DNA of 64,000 bases from Mucilaginibacter sp. (GTDB lineage Bacteria; Bacteroidota; Bacteroidia; Sphingobacteriales; Sphingobacteriaceae). A program made the translations under genes and the position numbers. The notes below the pieces were generated by a model that worked only from the letters and a program-made list of their open reading frames with translations, made no database searches and was not told the DNA's origin. Below, piece after piece: positions 8,119-18,628 of the stretch (position 1 is the stretch's first letter; every line of letters starts with the position of its first letter). Location: positions 1-64,000 of the forward strand of contig JAQBOV010000055.1 in the NCBI GenBank assembly GCA_028287895.1, in the 5' to 3' direction.

Positions 8119-9531
8119 TTAAAAAGTGTTTGCCACAACTTTTAAGCCAATTTCTGATCCCTTGCGTATGGTAAAGTCAAGTGCAGCTTGCCTCGAGTTC
8201 GGAATTTCGCCTTCCAGGATAGCCTCACGTATCTGATTTTTAATAATACCTACTTCACGCCCTTCTTTTATACCGAAAAGGTGCATAATATCCAGCCCTG
8301 TAACAGGCGGCTGCCAGTTGCGTATTTTATCTCTTTGTTCAACATCTTTTAATTTTTGCAGAACCAGCTCAAAATTTTTCCGGTATTTTTTTACTTTATA
8401 TTCATTTTTTGTGGTAATGTCTGCTTTACACAACAGCATTAGTGCTTCAATGTCGTCATTTGCTTCAAACAGCAATCTGCGTACTGCTGAATCAGTAACC
8501 ACATCCTGCGCCAGAACTATAGGACGTAAATGAAGCTGCACTAATTTTTGCACCAGTCTCATTTTTTCGTTCAGCGGTAATTTAAGTTCAGCGAATATTT
8601 TTGGTACCATTCGCGCGCCTTTGTCCTCATGCCCATGAAAGGTCCAGCCATGCCCGGCTTCAAAACGTTTGGTTGCCGGCTTGGCAATGTCGTGTAAAAT
8701 CGCCGCCCAGCGTAACCAAAGGTCATCGGTTGTAGCAGCAATATTATCCAATACCTGTAAAGTGTGGTAAAAATTATCCTTATGTCCTTTGCCGTCAATA
8801 TACTCCACACCATATAAATTAGCCATCAGCGGAAATATTTTATGGAGCAGACCGGTATCAAACAAATAGATAAAACCAATAGATGGTTTGGGTGACAGGA
8901 TGATCTTATTTAATTCCTCAGTGATCCGCTCCTGGGATATAATGGCAATGCGTCCGGTATTTTGCTTTATTGCTTCCAGAGCCACCTGATCTATCGTAAA
9001 ATTAAGCTGGGATGCAAAGCGGATAGCCCGTAGCATGCGTAAGGGATCATCCGAAAATGTTCGGGCCGGCTCGAGCGGTGTTCTGATCAGTTGTTGCTTC
9101 AGGTCCCGAACCCCATCAAAGGGGTCGATCAGTTCACCAAACTGAGCAGGGTGTAAGGCTAATGCAAGGGCATTTATGGTGAAGTCGCGGCGCCTCTGAT
9201 CGTCTTCAAGCGTGCCATCCTCCACGATAGGTTTACGCGAATCTGCACGGTATGATTCTTTGCGTGCCCCGACAAATTCAACTTCTATATCTTTGTACCT
9301 AAGCATGGCTGTGCCGAAGTTTTTAAAAACAGAAAGTTTTACCTTCAGCTTTTTGGCAACATGCTCTGCAAATGAAATCCCGTTACCAACCACTGCAATA
9401 TCTATATCCTTCGATGGCCGGTTCAACAAAAGGTCCCGCACAAAACCGCCGATAACGTAAGCCTGCACGTTTTGTTCGGCAGCAGCGCCGGTAATGACCG
9501 AAAATAGCGGATGTTGCAGGTGCTGTTTCAT
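8119..9531 (-). CDS. cca: CCA tRNA nucleotidyltransferase with HD domain
   Basis: YVIGGFVRDLLLNRPSKDIDIAVVG, RRRDFTINALA, DPLRMLRAIRFA; HD motif RWAAILHDIAKP. Confidence 0.92.
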   Translation of the reverse strand: MKQHLQHPLFSVITGAAAEQNVQAYVIGGFVRDLLLNRPSKDIDIAVVGNGISFAEHVAKKLKVKLSVFKNFGTAMLRYKDIEVEFVGARKESYRADSRKPIVEDGTLEDDQRRRDFTINALALALHPAQFGELIDPFDGVRDLKQQLIRTPLEPARTFSDDPLRMLRAIRFASQLNFTIDQVALEAIKQNTGRIAIISQERITEELNKIILSPKPSIGFIYLFDTGLLHKIFPLMANLYGVEYIDGKGHKDNFYHTLQVLDNIAATTDDLWLRWAAILHDIAKPATKRFEAGHGWTFHGHEDKGARMVPKIFAELKLPLNEKMRLVQKLVQLHLRPIVLAQDVVTDSAVRRLLFEANDDIEALMLLCKADITTKNEYKVKKYRKNFELVLQKLKDVEQRDKIRNWQPPVTGLDIMHLFGIKEGREVGIIKNQIREAILEGEIPNSRQAALDFTIRKGSEIGLKVVANTF

Positions 9532-9616
9532 ATTAAACTATGCTTTGCTGTAACCAAGCATAAAACTAAAAGTTAAACAAAAATCGTAATTAGTAAGCCT
9601 AAAACCATAAGCAAAA

Positions 9617-10183
9617 TTAACGGCGGATAAATTCAAAGCGGCCGTCAGGCTGAAGACGCATAATGGTTGATGGTTTTTTCCTCTCCGTATCGTGCTGCTC
9701 CAGGTTTACGACATAATCAACCCCCTCAATAATTTCCGGCTCTATTTGTCCGAAATTTTGTGGGGATGGCCTGCCGCTTGTGTTAGCCGACGTGGATACT
9801 AATGGCTTACGGAGCCTTTGTATCAGTTGCTGGCAGAAGTCGTGTTTTACTATCCGCACCCCTAAGCTGCCGTCAGCACCAATTAGTGCCGGTGAAACAT
9901 TTTTAGCGCCCGGCATAATAAGCGTCAGGGGGTTTTCAGCGAATTCAATCAGATCATAAGCTATGGGAGGCACCTCTTGAATATAGCTTTCCAGTTTATT
10001 ATCGGTATCCAACAGAATGATCATACTTTTAGCTTCATCGCGCCTTTTAAGCTGATATATTTTTTTTACAGCTTCACTATTGGCGGCATCACAGCCAATG
10101 CCCCAAATAGTATCCGTAGGATAGAGGATGATCCCGCCTTCCTGTACTACTTTTAAGGCTTTGGCAACTTCGTCTTTAAGCAT
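9617..10183 (-). CDS. tsaC: L-threonylcarbamoyladenylate synthase (Sua5/YciO/YrdC family)
   Basis: ALKVVQEGGIILYPTDTIWGIGCDA, KRRDEAKSMIILL, LVSTSANTSGRPSP. Confidence 0.92.
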   Translation of the reverse strand: MLKDEVAKALKVVQEGGIILYPTDTIWGIGCDAANSEAVKKIYQLKRRDEAKSMIILLDTDNKLESYIQEVPPIAYDLIEFAENPLTLIMPGAKNVSPALIGADGSLGVRIVKHDFCQQLIQRLRKPLVSTSANTSGRPSPQNFGQIEPEIIEGVDYVVNLEQHDTERKKPSTIMRLQPDGRFEFIRR

Positions 10184-11162
10184 AGTTTAAATAAGAGCTT
10201 AGCGCGTTAATAATTTCCAGCTGGTCTATTAGCTGCATACATTTGGGAATGCCATATAGTTTGCAGGTATTTCTTACACAGGGTTCGCATTCCAGCTTAC
10301 CCGCACGCAGTATGGTTAAAAACTGTTTATTATACGGTGCAGTGTTCTGCTCATTCCCGGCTCCAAATAACACGATGGCCGGTACGCCTATGGCATTGGC
10401 CAAATGTGCAGGCCCTGAATCGGTGGTTAGTACAGCTTTTGCCGAAGCCATTAAACTGCATAATCCTTCAAGGCTTGTTTTGCCGGCATAGTTTTCAAGC
10501 CGGTTATTATTTGCTGCGCCAGTTAACAACTCATCAACATAGTTTTTTTCTTTCGTGGACCCGACTACAATAAACTTAGCAGTTTTAAAGGTATTGGTAA
10601 GCGTGTCAATAAGCTGCTTCCCCTTATCAAGAGGCATTCTTCTGGAGATCGCCTCCGAATTAAAGTTTACTATTACCAGGTCATCGTGCCGGCGGGTTCC
10701 TTTGACCTCAAGTTTAACCGATCTTTCAGTGATCTTTTTGCCCGAAAATTGCTCAAGCAAGGATATATATTCATCGGTACGCTGAACGTTGCCCGGCTTT
10801 TTATAACTGCTGCTTAGTAAAAAGAACCGTCCTTCTTTTCCAAAACCGACCCGCTTTTTAGCCCCGGTTGCCCAGCCCATTACGGCTGATGAAAGTGAAT
10901 TGGGCAGACAGAAGAACAGATCGTATTTTTCCGGTCGCAATGTTTTCCCAAACCGGTAAACCCCGTTTAATCCTTTATATTCCTGTTTTGAAAACGAATG
11001 GATTTTGCCCAGGGTCGGTATGAAGGCCGTTATGCCGCTTAACTCTTTCTTGATGATAACATCAATCCGGGCCTGCGGATAAAGCTGCCTGACCGCTTTA
11101 ACGAAGGCTGTGCTCATCACCGCATCGCCGAGCCAGTTGGGCAGCCTCACCAGTATTTTCAT
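10176..11162 (-). CDS. Glycosyltransferase family 9 (heptosyltransferase-like)
   Basis: ILVRLPNWLGDAVMSTAFVKAVRQLYPQARIDVI and TTDSGPAHLANAIGVPAIVLFG; overlaps the tsaC start by 8 bp. Confidence 0.88.
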   Translation of the reverse strand: MKILVRLPNWLGDAVMSTAFVKAVRQLYPQARIDVIIKKELSGITAFIPTLGKIHSFSKQEYKGLNGVYRFGKTLRPEKYDLFFCLPNSLSSAVMGWATGAKKRVGFGKEGRFFLLSSSYKKPGNVQRTDEYISLLEQFSGKKITERSVKLEVKGTRRHDDLVIVNFNSEAISRRMPLDKGKQLIDTLTNTFKTAKFIVVGSTKEKNYVDELLTGAANNNRLENYAGKTSLEGLCSLMASAKAVLTTDSGPAHLANAIGVPAIVLFGAGNEQNTAPYNKQFLTILRAGKLECEPCVRNTCKLYGIPKCMQLIDQLEIINALSSYLNYA

Positions 11163-11168
11163 ATCTAA

Positions 11169-11984
11169 TTACACTGCTACACTATTTTCCCGTAGTGCAT
11201 CATTTAACGATGTTTTTTTATCAGTTGATTCCTTACGCTTGCCGATTATTAAAGCACACGGCACCTGGAAATCCCCTGCAGGGAATGTTTTGGTATACGA
11301 GCCGGGAATTACCACGGAGCGTTCAGGCACGAAACCTTTATACTCCCTGCGGTCTTCGGTAGTAACGTCAATTATTTTAGTGGAAGCGGTAAGGACCACA
11401 TTAGCACCTAAAACTACCTCTTTTTCTAAATGAACACCCTCTACCACGATCGCCCTTGATCCCAGAAAACAGTTGTCTTCAATGATAACTGGCGAAGCCT
11501 GTACAGGTTCAAGCACGCCCCCGATACCAACCCCGCCGCTTAAATGGCAATGCTTGCCTATCTGCGCGCATGAGCCGACCGTAGCCCAGGTATCCACCAT
11601 CGTGCCTTCATCCACATAAGCGCCGATATTTACATATGATGGCATCATGATCACTCCTTTTGCCAGGTAGGCACCATAGCGGGCAATAGCATGCGGAACT
11701 ACCCGAACGCCGGTTTTCTTGTAATCGGTTTTGAGCTTCATTTTATCGTTAAAAACAAACGGGCCGACTTTAATTTCCTCCATTTGCCTGATAGGGAAAT
11801 AAAGGATCACGGCTTTTTTTATCCAGTCGTGCGTATGCCAGCGGTTGCCTATTGGTTCAGCTACCCTTAATTCGCCTTTGTCAAGGCCTTGTATAACACT
11901 TTCAATAGCAGTAGTGTATTCATGATTGCTTAGCAGGTTACGGTCTTCCCAAACCTCTTCAATCAGCTTTTTTAGATTTTGCAT
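11169..11984 (-). CDS. dapD: 2,3,4,5-tetrahydropyridine-2,6-dicarboxylate N-succinyltransferase
   Basis: Left-handed beta-helix hexapeptide repeats; IGAYVDEGTMVDTWATVGSCAQIGKHCHLSGGVGIGGVLEP. Confidence 0.95.
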   Translation of the reverse strand: MQNLKKLIEEVWEDRNLLSNHEYTTAIESVIQGLDKGELRVAEPIGNRWHTHDWIKKAVILYFPIRQMEEIKVGPFVFNDKMKLKTDYKKTGVRVVPHAIARYGAYLAKGVIMMPSYVNIGAYVDEGTMVDTWATVGSCAQIGKHCHLSGGVGIGGVLEPVQASPVIIEDNCFLGSRAIVVEGVHLEKEVVLGANVVLTASTKIIDVTTEDRREYKGFVPERSVVIPGSYTKTFPAGDFQVPCALIIGKRKESTDKKTSLNDALRENSVAV

Positions 11985-12153
11985 CGGTAAATTAAACTTT
12001 TGACAAATTAAAGGATTTTAAGGGGATTTTGCTTAATGCATTATGAATGTAAATAAAAAGGGGGAGAATAATTGTTATGGCGATGCTTAGCGAAGTTTGT
12101 AACTTTGGAATAATTATTTTTTGCCATAAGTAGCATAAAAACATTTTTTAGAA

Positions 12154-12585
12154 ATGCCTGGAAAAGAAAAATTAAGAATAGACAAATACCTGTGGGCAAT
12201 AAGAATATTTAAAACACGTTCATTGGCAACTGAAGCGTGCAAAGCCGGAAGGGTAAAGCTTAGCGGACAAAACATAAAGCCATCGCATGAGGTAAAGATT
12301 GGTGAGACTTACCAGGTTTCAAAAGGGATAGAACGAAAGGTAATCAGAGTATCCGGCCTTTTGGAAAACAGGGTGGATGCAAAAACTGCTGCCGGCTTTT
12401 ATGTTGACGAAACCCCTGTTGAACAAACCCATGGATTTAAGTCGGTGTTTCAGGCACCATTACTCAAACGTGACCGGGGAACCGGGCGTCCTACTAAACG
12501 GGACAGAAGGGAAATTGACGATATGAAGGACAATTTTTTTGATAGAGAAAAAGACTCAGACGTTCATAAAAGCAATACCGATTAA
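12154..12585 (+). CDS. S4-domain RNA-binding protein (HslR/Hsp15-like)
   Basis: LRIDKYLWAIRIFKTRSLATEACKAGRVKLSGQNIKPSHEVKIGE. Confidence 0.88.
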   Translation: MPGKEKLRIDKYLWAIRIFKTRSLATEACKAGRVKLSGQNIKPSHEVKIGETYQVSKGIERKVIRVSGLLENRVDAKTAAGFYVDETPVEQTHGFKSVFQAPLLKRDRGTGRPTKRDRREIDDMKDNFFDREKDSDVHKSNTD

Positions 12586-12639
12586 CGAAGCATATAGTGT
12601 TCTGCTTTAGGGGTAATTGCGCCAGCTATTAAACAATGC

Positions 12640-12669
12640 TTGGCATTTGAGCAAAAAATTATACTTTTG
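12640..12669 (+). promoter_or_regulatory. Candidate promoter of the exopolysaccharide locus: TTG-N19-TACTTTTG
   Basis: TTG at 12640-12642 and TAnnTTTG box at 12662-12669, 43 bp before the export gene ATG. Confidence 0.5.
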
Positions 12670-12712
12670 ACCTTGGCATCATTATGAGATTGGCCCCTAA
12701 TTTAAATTTTCT

Positions 12713-13543
12713 ATGAAAAAAAATATCTACCAGAATATTTTTTTGTATTTGACAGTCATATTTTGTTTATCTTCTTGTGTTAATCAAAAGCAAATAGCTT
12801 ATTTCCAGAAGGGGATTAATCAATCCGATACAATCCAGGTTGCCAAGGCATATATTCCCAAAATACAGTCAGTAGACATATTATCTATTAATATCGGCTC
12901 ACTCAATCCAGCTGCAAGCAGTTTCTTTAATCCGTATTCAACCACACCGGCTGGCATTGACTTCACTGATGCAACATCATTGGCAAATGGTACAACGCCT
13001 ATGCCAACTCTTTCTCAATCAGCCTCACCAGGCTTTTTGGTCGCTGCGGATGGTTCAATAGAATTACCCCTGTTAGGCAATATTAAGTTAGCTGGCCTTA
13101 CCACATCAGAAGCAAGAGATACAATCAAGAATCGTTTAAAGCATTTTTTGAAAGAGCCAACAGTTAATGTACGAGTTATGAATTATAAAATATCCGTAAT
13201 GGGTGAAGTAGCCAAGCCTTCTGTTTATGTCATTCCGAATGAAAAAATTACTTTACCCGAAGCAATAAGTATGGCCGGGGATCTAACTATTTTTGGTAAG
13301 CGCGATAATGTGCTTATTATCCGGGATGTGGATGGGAAAAAGGAATTTGGAAGAATAAACCTTAATAGCAGGGAAATATATAATTCGCCGTATTATTATT
13401 TGCATGATAACGATATTGTATATGTAGAACCGGGAAAAGGAAAGTCTGCGCAATCAGATCGAATATACCAGATTCTTCCCGTATTGCTAAGCGCTTTATC
13501 CCTTATAACAATTATAGTAACCTATTCTCACGTAAAAATTTAA
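12713..13543 (+). CDS. Polysaccharide export lipoprotein (Wza/BexD family)
   Basis: Signal peptide plus lipobox LSSCVNQ; DGSIELPLLGNIKLAGLTTSEARDTIKNRLK and SLBB-like VMGEVAKPSVYVIPNEKITLPEAI. Confidence 0.92.
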   Translation: MKKNIYQNIFLYLTVIFCLSSCVNQKQIAYFQKGINQSDTIQVAKAYIPKIQSVDILSINIGSLNPAASSFFNPYSTTPAGIDFTDATSLANGTTPMPTLSQSASPGFLVAADGSIELPLLGNIKLAGLTTSEARDTIKNRLKHFLKEPTVNVRVMNYKISVMGEVAKPSVYVIPNEKITLPEAISMAGDLTIFGKRDNVLIIRDVDGKKEFGRINLNSREIYNSPYYYLHDNDIVYVEPGKGKSAQSDRIYQILPVLLSALSLITIIVTYSHVKI

Positions 13544-13575
13544 TACTATTTTAATTCTATTATATAATTTAGAAA

Positions 13576-15927
13576 ATGAGTTCTAATGACTATTCAACAG
13601 ATAATGTCGAAAATGACTACGATTTAAGTCTTCTTGAAATACTAATAACGTATTTAAGAAACTGGAGATGGTATCTTTTATCGATATTTATTTGTCTGGG
13701 GTTGGCTTTTGGTTACTTAAAGCTTTCAACGCCACTATATAAAATAAGGACTGATTTATTAATAAAGGATGATAAAGAAAATATGGGCGGGCAAAACGAT
13801 TTGCTTAAAAGCCTGGATTTGTTTTCTTCTGCAAAGATAATTGATAATGAAGTACAAATACTTAAGTCAAATACAATTATAGAAAAAGTCATTAAAGATT
13901 TAAATATACAAACCCAATATTTTGACACAGAAGGAGTAAAGGCAAAAGAATTGTATAATAATATTCCTTTTGAAGTTGACTTGATAAGCCCGTCTTCGAT
14001 TGCTTTCAGTACTACTTTAAAATTTCAATTTAATGATAATAATCAGGTTTCAGTAAATGGAAGAAGTTTTAAACTGGATACTATTTTGAATACGGAAGCC
14101 GGACTGGTGCTTCTGAAAAAAAAGAATACGGAATCGAAACAATATTATAAAAAGGAAATACATGTTAGGTTTAAAGATATAGATGACCTTTTATTGCGGT
14201 ATAGTCTAGATTTAAAAATTGATCCGATAAGTAAGCAAGGTACAGTGCTTATCATTACCCTTCAAGATGCAATTCCCAAACGCGGGGAAGATTTTTTAAA
14301 TACTTTAATTAACGAATATAATCACGCAGCTATCGAAGATAAAAACAAAGTTACCTCTACAACTTTATTTTTCATCACAGATCGTATAAAAAAGCTATCT
14401 GAAGAACTTGGTTCTGTTGAAAAGAATGTTGAACAATATAAATCAAGTAACAGAATAACTGATATAAGTTCTCAATCCCAATTATTTCTTGAGAGCGTCA
14501 AAGATAATGACGTTGAATTGAATAAAGTGCAGATACAGCTGAATGTATTGCAAAATCTGGAAAAATCTCTTAATAGTTCCCAGGAACCAATTAGGATTCC
14601 TTCTATGATGGGTATTGAAGACCCAACAGTATTGGGGCAAGTGTCCAAATTGGCGGAGGCTGAACTTAAAAAGGAAAGTTTGTTACAAACTACTACCGAA
14701 AGTAACCCACTTGTGAGGTCTTATACCGACCAAATAAATTTATTAAAGCAGTCAATCAGCTCATCAGTGCAAAATTTAAAAAGAGGATTGCAAATAACTC
14801 AGGAACATCTGCAATCGCAAAATAGTCGATTCGAGTCTACTATTCAACGGGTTCCCTCAAAGGAAAGGGGATTGTTGGATGTAATGCGGCAACAGGAAAT
14901 TAAAAATGGTTTGTTTACATATTTACTTCAAAAACGTGAAGAAACCGCAATGTCTTTAGCGTCGGCCGTATCTGACAGTCGTACAATTGATTATGCTAAA
15001 AGCAGTAAATATCCTGTAAAACCGATTAATTGGGTTATATACTTGATTTTCCTTTTGGCTGCCTTGGCTATTCCAACAACTATTATTTACATAAGGCGTT
15101 TGTTAAACTATAAAATTTTAAGGCGCGCGGATATAACAAAAGTTACTGATGCACCCATTCTTGCTGAAATATCACATTCTCAGGATCCAGGCAATCTACC
15201 TGTAACTGATAATCCACGTTCAATGGTTGCAGAACAAATTAGGGTTTTACGTACTAACCTTCAGTTTATTATTCCTGATGAAAGTCAAAAAGTGATTCTT
15301 TTTACCTCCACTATTAGTGGTGAGGGTAAATCCTTTATTTCCTTGAATCTTGGAGCCAGCTTAGCTACCACAGGTAAAAAGGTAATAATTTTAGAATTAG
15401 ATTTACGTAAACCTAAATTGCACGGAAGCCTTAATATTGAAAATTCATTCGGACTGTCTAATTATTTAATTGGAAAGGCAGATACAAAAGATATTATTAA
15501 GAAAATTGAGATACAAGAGAATTATTTCATCATTCCCAGTGGGCCAATTCCGCCTAACCCGGCCGAATTGATTGCGAATGGCAAAATAAGTGAGCTTATT
15601 GAATTACTTAAAAAGGATTTTGATTACATTATTTTAGATGCTCCTCCTATTGGAGTTGTTACTGACGCTCAAATCTTAAGCTCTTGTGCCAACACAACAT
15701 TATTCATAGTAAGACATAATTATACTATTAAAAATCATATTCATGCTATTGATGAATATTATAGAACTGAAAAATTTAAAAATCTGAAAATAATATTAAA
15801 TTCGGTGGACTTGCAAATTGGTTATGGGTCGAGTTATGGTTACGGTTATGGTTACGGCTACTACAGTGAAGAGAAATCTTCAGGCGGATTCAATATATTT
15901 AAGTTATTTAAATTTAATAGACGATAA
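13576..15927 (+). CDS. Polysaccharide copolymerase / BY-family tyrosine kinase (Wzc-like)
   Basis: Wzz domain with two TMs; Walker A TSTISGEGKSFISLNLGASLA, Walker A' VIILELDLRKPKLH, Walker B YIILDAPPIG; Tyr-rich tail. Confidence 0.94.
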   Translation: MSSNDYSTDNVENDYDLSLLEILITYLRNWRWYLLSIFICLGLAFGYLKLSTPLYKIRTDLLIKDDKENMGGQNDLLKSLDLFSSAKIIDNEVQILKSNTIIEKVIKDLNIQTQYFDTEGVKAKELYNNIPFEVDLISPSSIAFSTTLKFQFNDNNQVSVNGRSFKLDTILNTEAGLVLLKKKNTESKQYYKKEIHVRFKDIDDLLLRYSLDLKIDPISKQGTVLIITLQDAIPKRGEDFLNTLINEYNHAAIEDKNKVTSTTLFFITDRIKKLSEELGSVEKNVEQYKSSNRITDISSQSQLFLESVKDNDVELNKVQIQLNVLQNLEKSLNSSQEPIRIPSMMGIEDPTVLGQVSKLAEAELKKESLLQTTTESNPLVRSYTDQINLLKQSISSSVQNLKRGLQITQEHLQSQNSRFESTIQRVPSKERGLLDVMRQQEIKNGLFTYLLQKREETAMSLASAVSDSRTIDYAKSSKYPVKPINWVIYLIFLLAALAIPTTIIYIRRLLNYKILRRADITKVTDAPILAEISHSQDPGNLPVTDNPRSMVAEQIRVLRTNLQFIIPDESQKVILFTSTISGEGKSFISLNLGASLATTGKKVIILELDLRKPKLHGSLNIENSFGLSNYLIGKADTKDIIKKIEIQENYFIIPSGPIPPNPAELIANGKISELIELLKKDFDYIILDAPPIGVVTDAQILSSCANTTLFIVRHNYTIKNHIHAIDEYYRTEKFKNLKIILNSVDLQIGYGSSYGYGYGYGYYSEEKSSGGFNIFKLFKFNRR
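15834..15857 (+). repeat. Tandem 12-bp repeat (TTATGGTTACGG x2) encoding Gly-Tyr units of the kinase tail
   Basis: Two perfect adjacent copies; unit length divisible by 3. Confidence 0.85.
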
Positions 15928-15999
15928 TTCTCTATCAAGTTTTAAAATAAACAAGATGTACCGCTTCAACTTAAAATATAGTTATTAAGTTATTTTATT

Positions 16000-17328
16000 A
16001 TGACCTCTTTATCTTCTGATCTACCGTTAAGTAAGTACTTTAAAAGGCTTGAAAATATTAAAATTGCTGTTGTTGGATTAGGCTATGTAGGATTACCCCT
16101 GGCATATGAGTTTGCAAAAAAATATGATGTACTCGGATTTGATATAAATGAAAAAAGAGTAGACGAATTAAAGGAGGGGGATGATTCAACGCGAGAGGTA
16201 AGTTTGAATGATTTACGGAGTGTTACTGAAATGCACAAGACGAGTGTAAAAGGGTTGCATTTTTCATCTGATATTAATGACCTTAAGAATTATTCAATTT
16301 TTATTGTAACTGTACCTACGCCTATTGACCGTTTTAAGTCACCGGATCTTACCTTTTTGTTAAATGCCACCGCCATGATTGGTAAGGTATTGAAAATTAA
16401 CGATATAGTAATATATGAGTCAACGGTTTATCCAGGTTGTACAGAGGAAGATTGTGTGCCGGTTTTAGAAAAAACTTCGCGTTTGAAATTTAATCGTGAT
16501 TTTTTTGTTGGTTATTCTCCTGAAAGAATAAATCCAGGTGATAAGATCAATACATTAACAACTATAGTAAAAGTAACCTCTGGCTCTACGACTGAAATTG
16601 CAGATATAGTTGATAATTTGTATGGTTCAATTATTTCAGCTGGAACTCACAAAGCTGCCTCTATAAAAGTTGCCGAAGCATCAAAGGCTATTGAAAATGC
16701 ACAAAGGGACATTAATATTTCTTTCGTAAATGAACTCTCTTTGATTTTTGACCGTATGGATATTGATACAAATGATGTTTTGGATGCAGCCGGTACTAAA
16801 TGGAACTTTTTAAAATATAAACCAGGACTGGTCGGAGGACATTGCATAGGTGTTGATCCATATTATTTAGCACATAAAGCAGAAGCTTTAGGCTACCATC
16901 CGCAGGTAATTTTATCAGGTAGGAGAGTTAATGACAATATGGGTTTATTTGTAGCGAATAAAGTAGTGAAAATGCTGATAAATAAAGGGCACAAGGTTTC
17001 AGGAACAAAAGCCCTAATTTTAGGTATTACTTTTAAAGAGAATTGCCCTGACATACGTAATACTAAGGTTGTAGATATTTATCATGAATTGTCCCAATTT
17101 GGTATAGAAGTAAGTATATATGATCCATGGGCCAATATTGAGGATGTAAAACATGAATATGATATTACTCTTATTAATGAACTTAAAGCACCGTATGATG
17201 CCATTATATTAACAGTTGCACATAATGTATTTCATCAACTTAATTTTAATTCTTTAGTTGCAAATAACGCAGTTGTTTTTGATACAAAATCCTTTTTACC
17301 TCGTAATATTGTAGATGGAAGGCTATGA
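16000..17328 (+). CDS. UDP-sugar 6-dehydrogenase (TviB/WbpO-like UDP-N-acetylhexosamine dehydrogenase)
   Basis: IAVVGLGYVGLPLAYEFAKKYDVLGFDIN, ESTVYPGCTEE, GGHCIGVDPYYLAHKAE. Confidence 0.92.
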   Translation: MTSLSSDLPLSKYFKRLENIKIAVVGLGYVGLPLAYEFAKKYDVLGFDINEKRVDELKEGDDSTREVSLNDLRSVTEMHKTSVKGLHFSSDINDLKNYSIFIVTVPTPIDRFKSPDLTFLLNATAMIGKVLKINDIVIYESTVYPGCTEEDCVPVLEKTSRLKFNRDFFVGYSPERINPGDKINTLTTIVKVTSGSTTEIADIVDNLYGSIISAGTHKAASIKVAEASKAIENAQRDINISFVNELSLIFDRMDIDTNDVLDAAGTKWNFLKYKPGLVGGHCIGVDPYYLAHKAEALGYHPQVILSGRRVNDNMGLFVANKVVKMLINKGHKVSGTKALILGITFKENCPDIRNTKVVDIYHELSQFGIEVSIYDPWANIEDVKHEYDITLINELKAPYDAIILTVAHNVFHQLNFNSLVANNAVVFDTKSFLPRNIVDGRL

Positions 17329-17347
17329 AACAATATAAGATCTTTAA

Positions 17348-18622
17348 ATGATTAATAAACTACAAAGTAAAAATCCTTTTTTCAAGAATGTATCAACCTT
17401 GGCGCTCGGCACTATTGTAAGTCAATTTATATTATTTGCTTCATCACCACTTTTAAGCAGATTATTCACTCCTTCTAATTTTGGTGTTCTTTCTATTTTT
17501 ACAAGTGTTGGAAGCATGGCTGCAATAATTACAACTGGCAGATATGAGCTTACGATCGGACTCCCCGAAAAGGATGAAGATGGTGCAAATTTGACGACGC
17601 TGGTTATATTTTTAAGCGGTATAGTGTCTGCTTTTTACCTCTTTTTCATTTTTTTTATTAAATATATAGGTATAAATTCCCTTGAAAATGCTCAACTAAT
17701 TAATTCATCTGCCGCATATTTGATTCCCATTTTTACTTTTTTGGCAGGAATATATTCGGCTTTTCAATATTGGAATCAAAGAAAAAAAAATTATAGATTA
17801 ATTGCATGGAGTAATGCGGCACAAGTTTTAGGAGCCACATTATTTAATATAATTTTCGGGTTAATTGGCTTTAAAGCATTTGGATTAATTTGGGGTGCGC
17901 TAATTGGCCTGTTTTGTGCCTGTATTGCGCTTCTTTTTACATTTTACAATTCCGGGTATTTTAAAAAGATCAGTTTCAGTGAATTTAAATTAAATGCGCG
18001 ACGATATATTGCCTTTCCGAAGTATATGATCATTTCCGATTTTTCAGTTACAACTTCCCAGCAAATAGTTCCAATAATATTTTCCATAATATTTAATGTT
18101 AGTATAGTTGGCTTTTTTTCTATGGCTAACCGTATGTTAAGAATTCCATCAATTGTATTAACGTCGTCAATCGGTAATGTATTCAGAAACGAGGCAATCG
18201 ATACAATAAGGAAAAGCGGGAATTGCCAACATTTGTACCTGTCCACATTAAAAAAGCTTGTAATTTTATCAGTTCCAATTTACATGGTAATATTTATTGC
18301 TGCCCCACGGCTATTCGAAATATTCTTTGGTAAAAATTGGGTTCAAGCTGGGGACTTTGCCCAGATTATTTGCATAATGCTTGTATTTGATTTTATCGCT
18401 TTTCCGCTTAACGGCTTGTTTTATGTACTGAATAAGCAAAAGACATATATGAGTTTGCAATTTTTAAACGGCATTATGGGAATTGTAATTATATTTCTAG
18501 CAAACATTTTTTTTGGAGGGCCCTTTTATTCTATATTGTTTTTTGCATTAAATAGTGTGGTCTTTAGTTTACTTTCAATTTATATGACTTATAATTTTTC
18601 GAAGCATACTTACATAATTTAA
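17348..18622 (+). CDS. Oligosaccharide flippase (Wzx-like)
   Basis: Multi-TM protein; N-terminal LALGTIVSQFILFASSPLLSRLFTPSNFGVLSIF typical of the MOP/Polysacc_synt family. Confidence 0.9.
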   Translation: MINKLQSKNPFFKNVSTLALGTIVSQFILFASSPLLSRLFTPSNFGVLSIFTSVGSMAAIITTGRYELTIGLPEKDEDGANLTTLVIFLSGIVSAFYLFFIFFIKYIGINSLENAQLINSSAAYLIPIFTFLAGIYSAFQYWNQRKKNYRLIAWSNAAQVLGATLFNIIFGLIGFKAFGLIWGALIGLFCACIALLFTFYNSGYFKKISFSEFKLNARRYIAFPKYMIISDFSVTTSQQIVPIIFSIIFNVSIVGFFSMANRMLRIPSIVLTSSIGNVFRNEAIDTIRKSGNCQHLYLSTLKKLVILSVPIYMVIFIAAPRLFEIFFGKNWVQAGDFAQIICIMLVFDFIAFPLNGLFYVLNKQKTYMSLQFLNGIMGIVIIFLANIFFGGPFYSILFFALNSVVFSLLSIYMTYNFSKHTYII

Positions 18623-18628
18623 CGTATC

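Noticed and set aside
12076-12129. Inverted repeat TTATGGC / GCCATAA before the S4-domain gene
   Set aside because: Seven-bp arms about 40 bp apart; plausible by chance, no supporting context.
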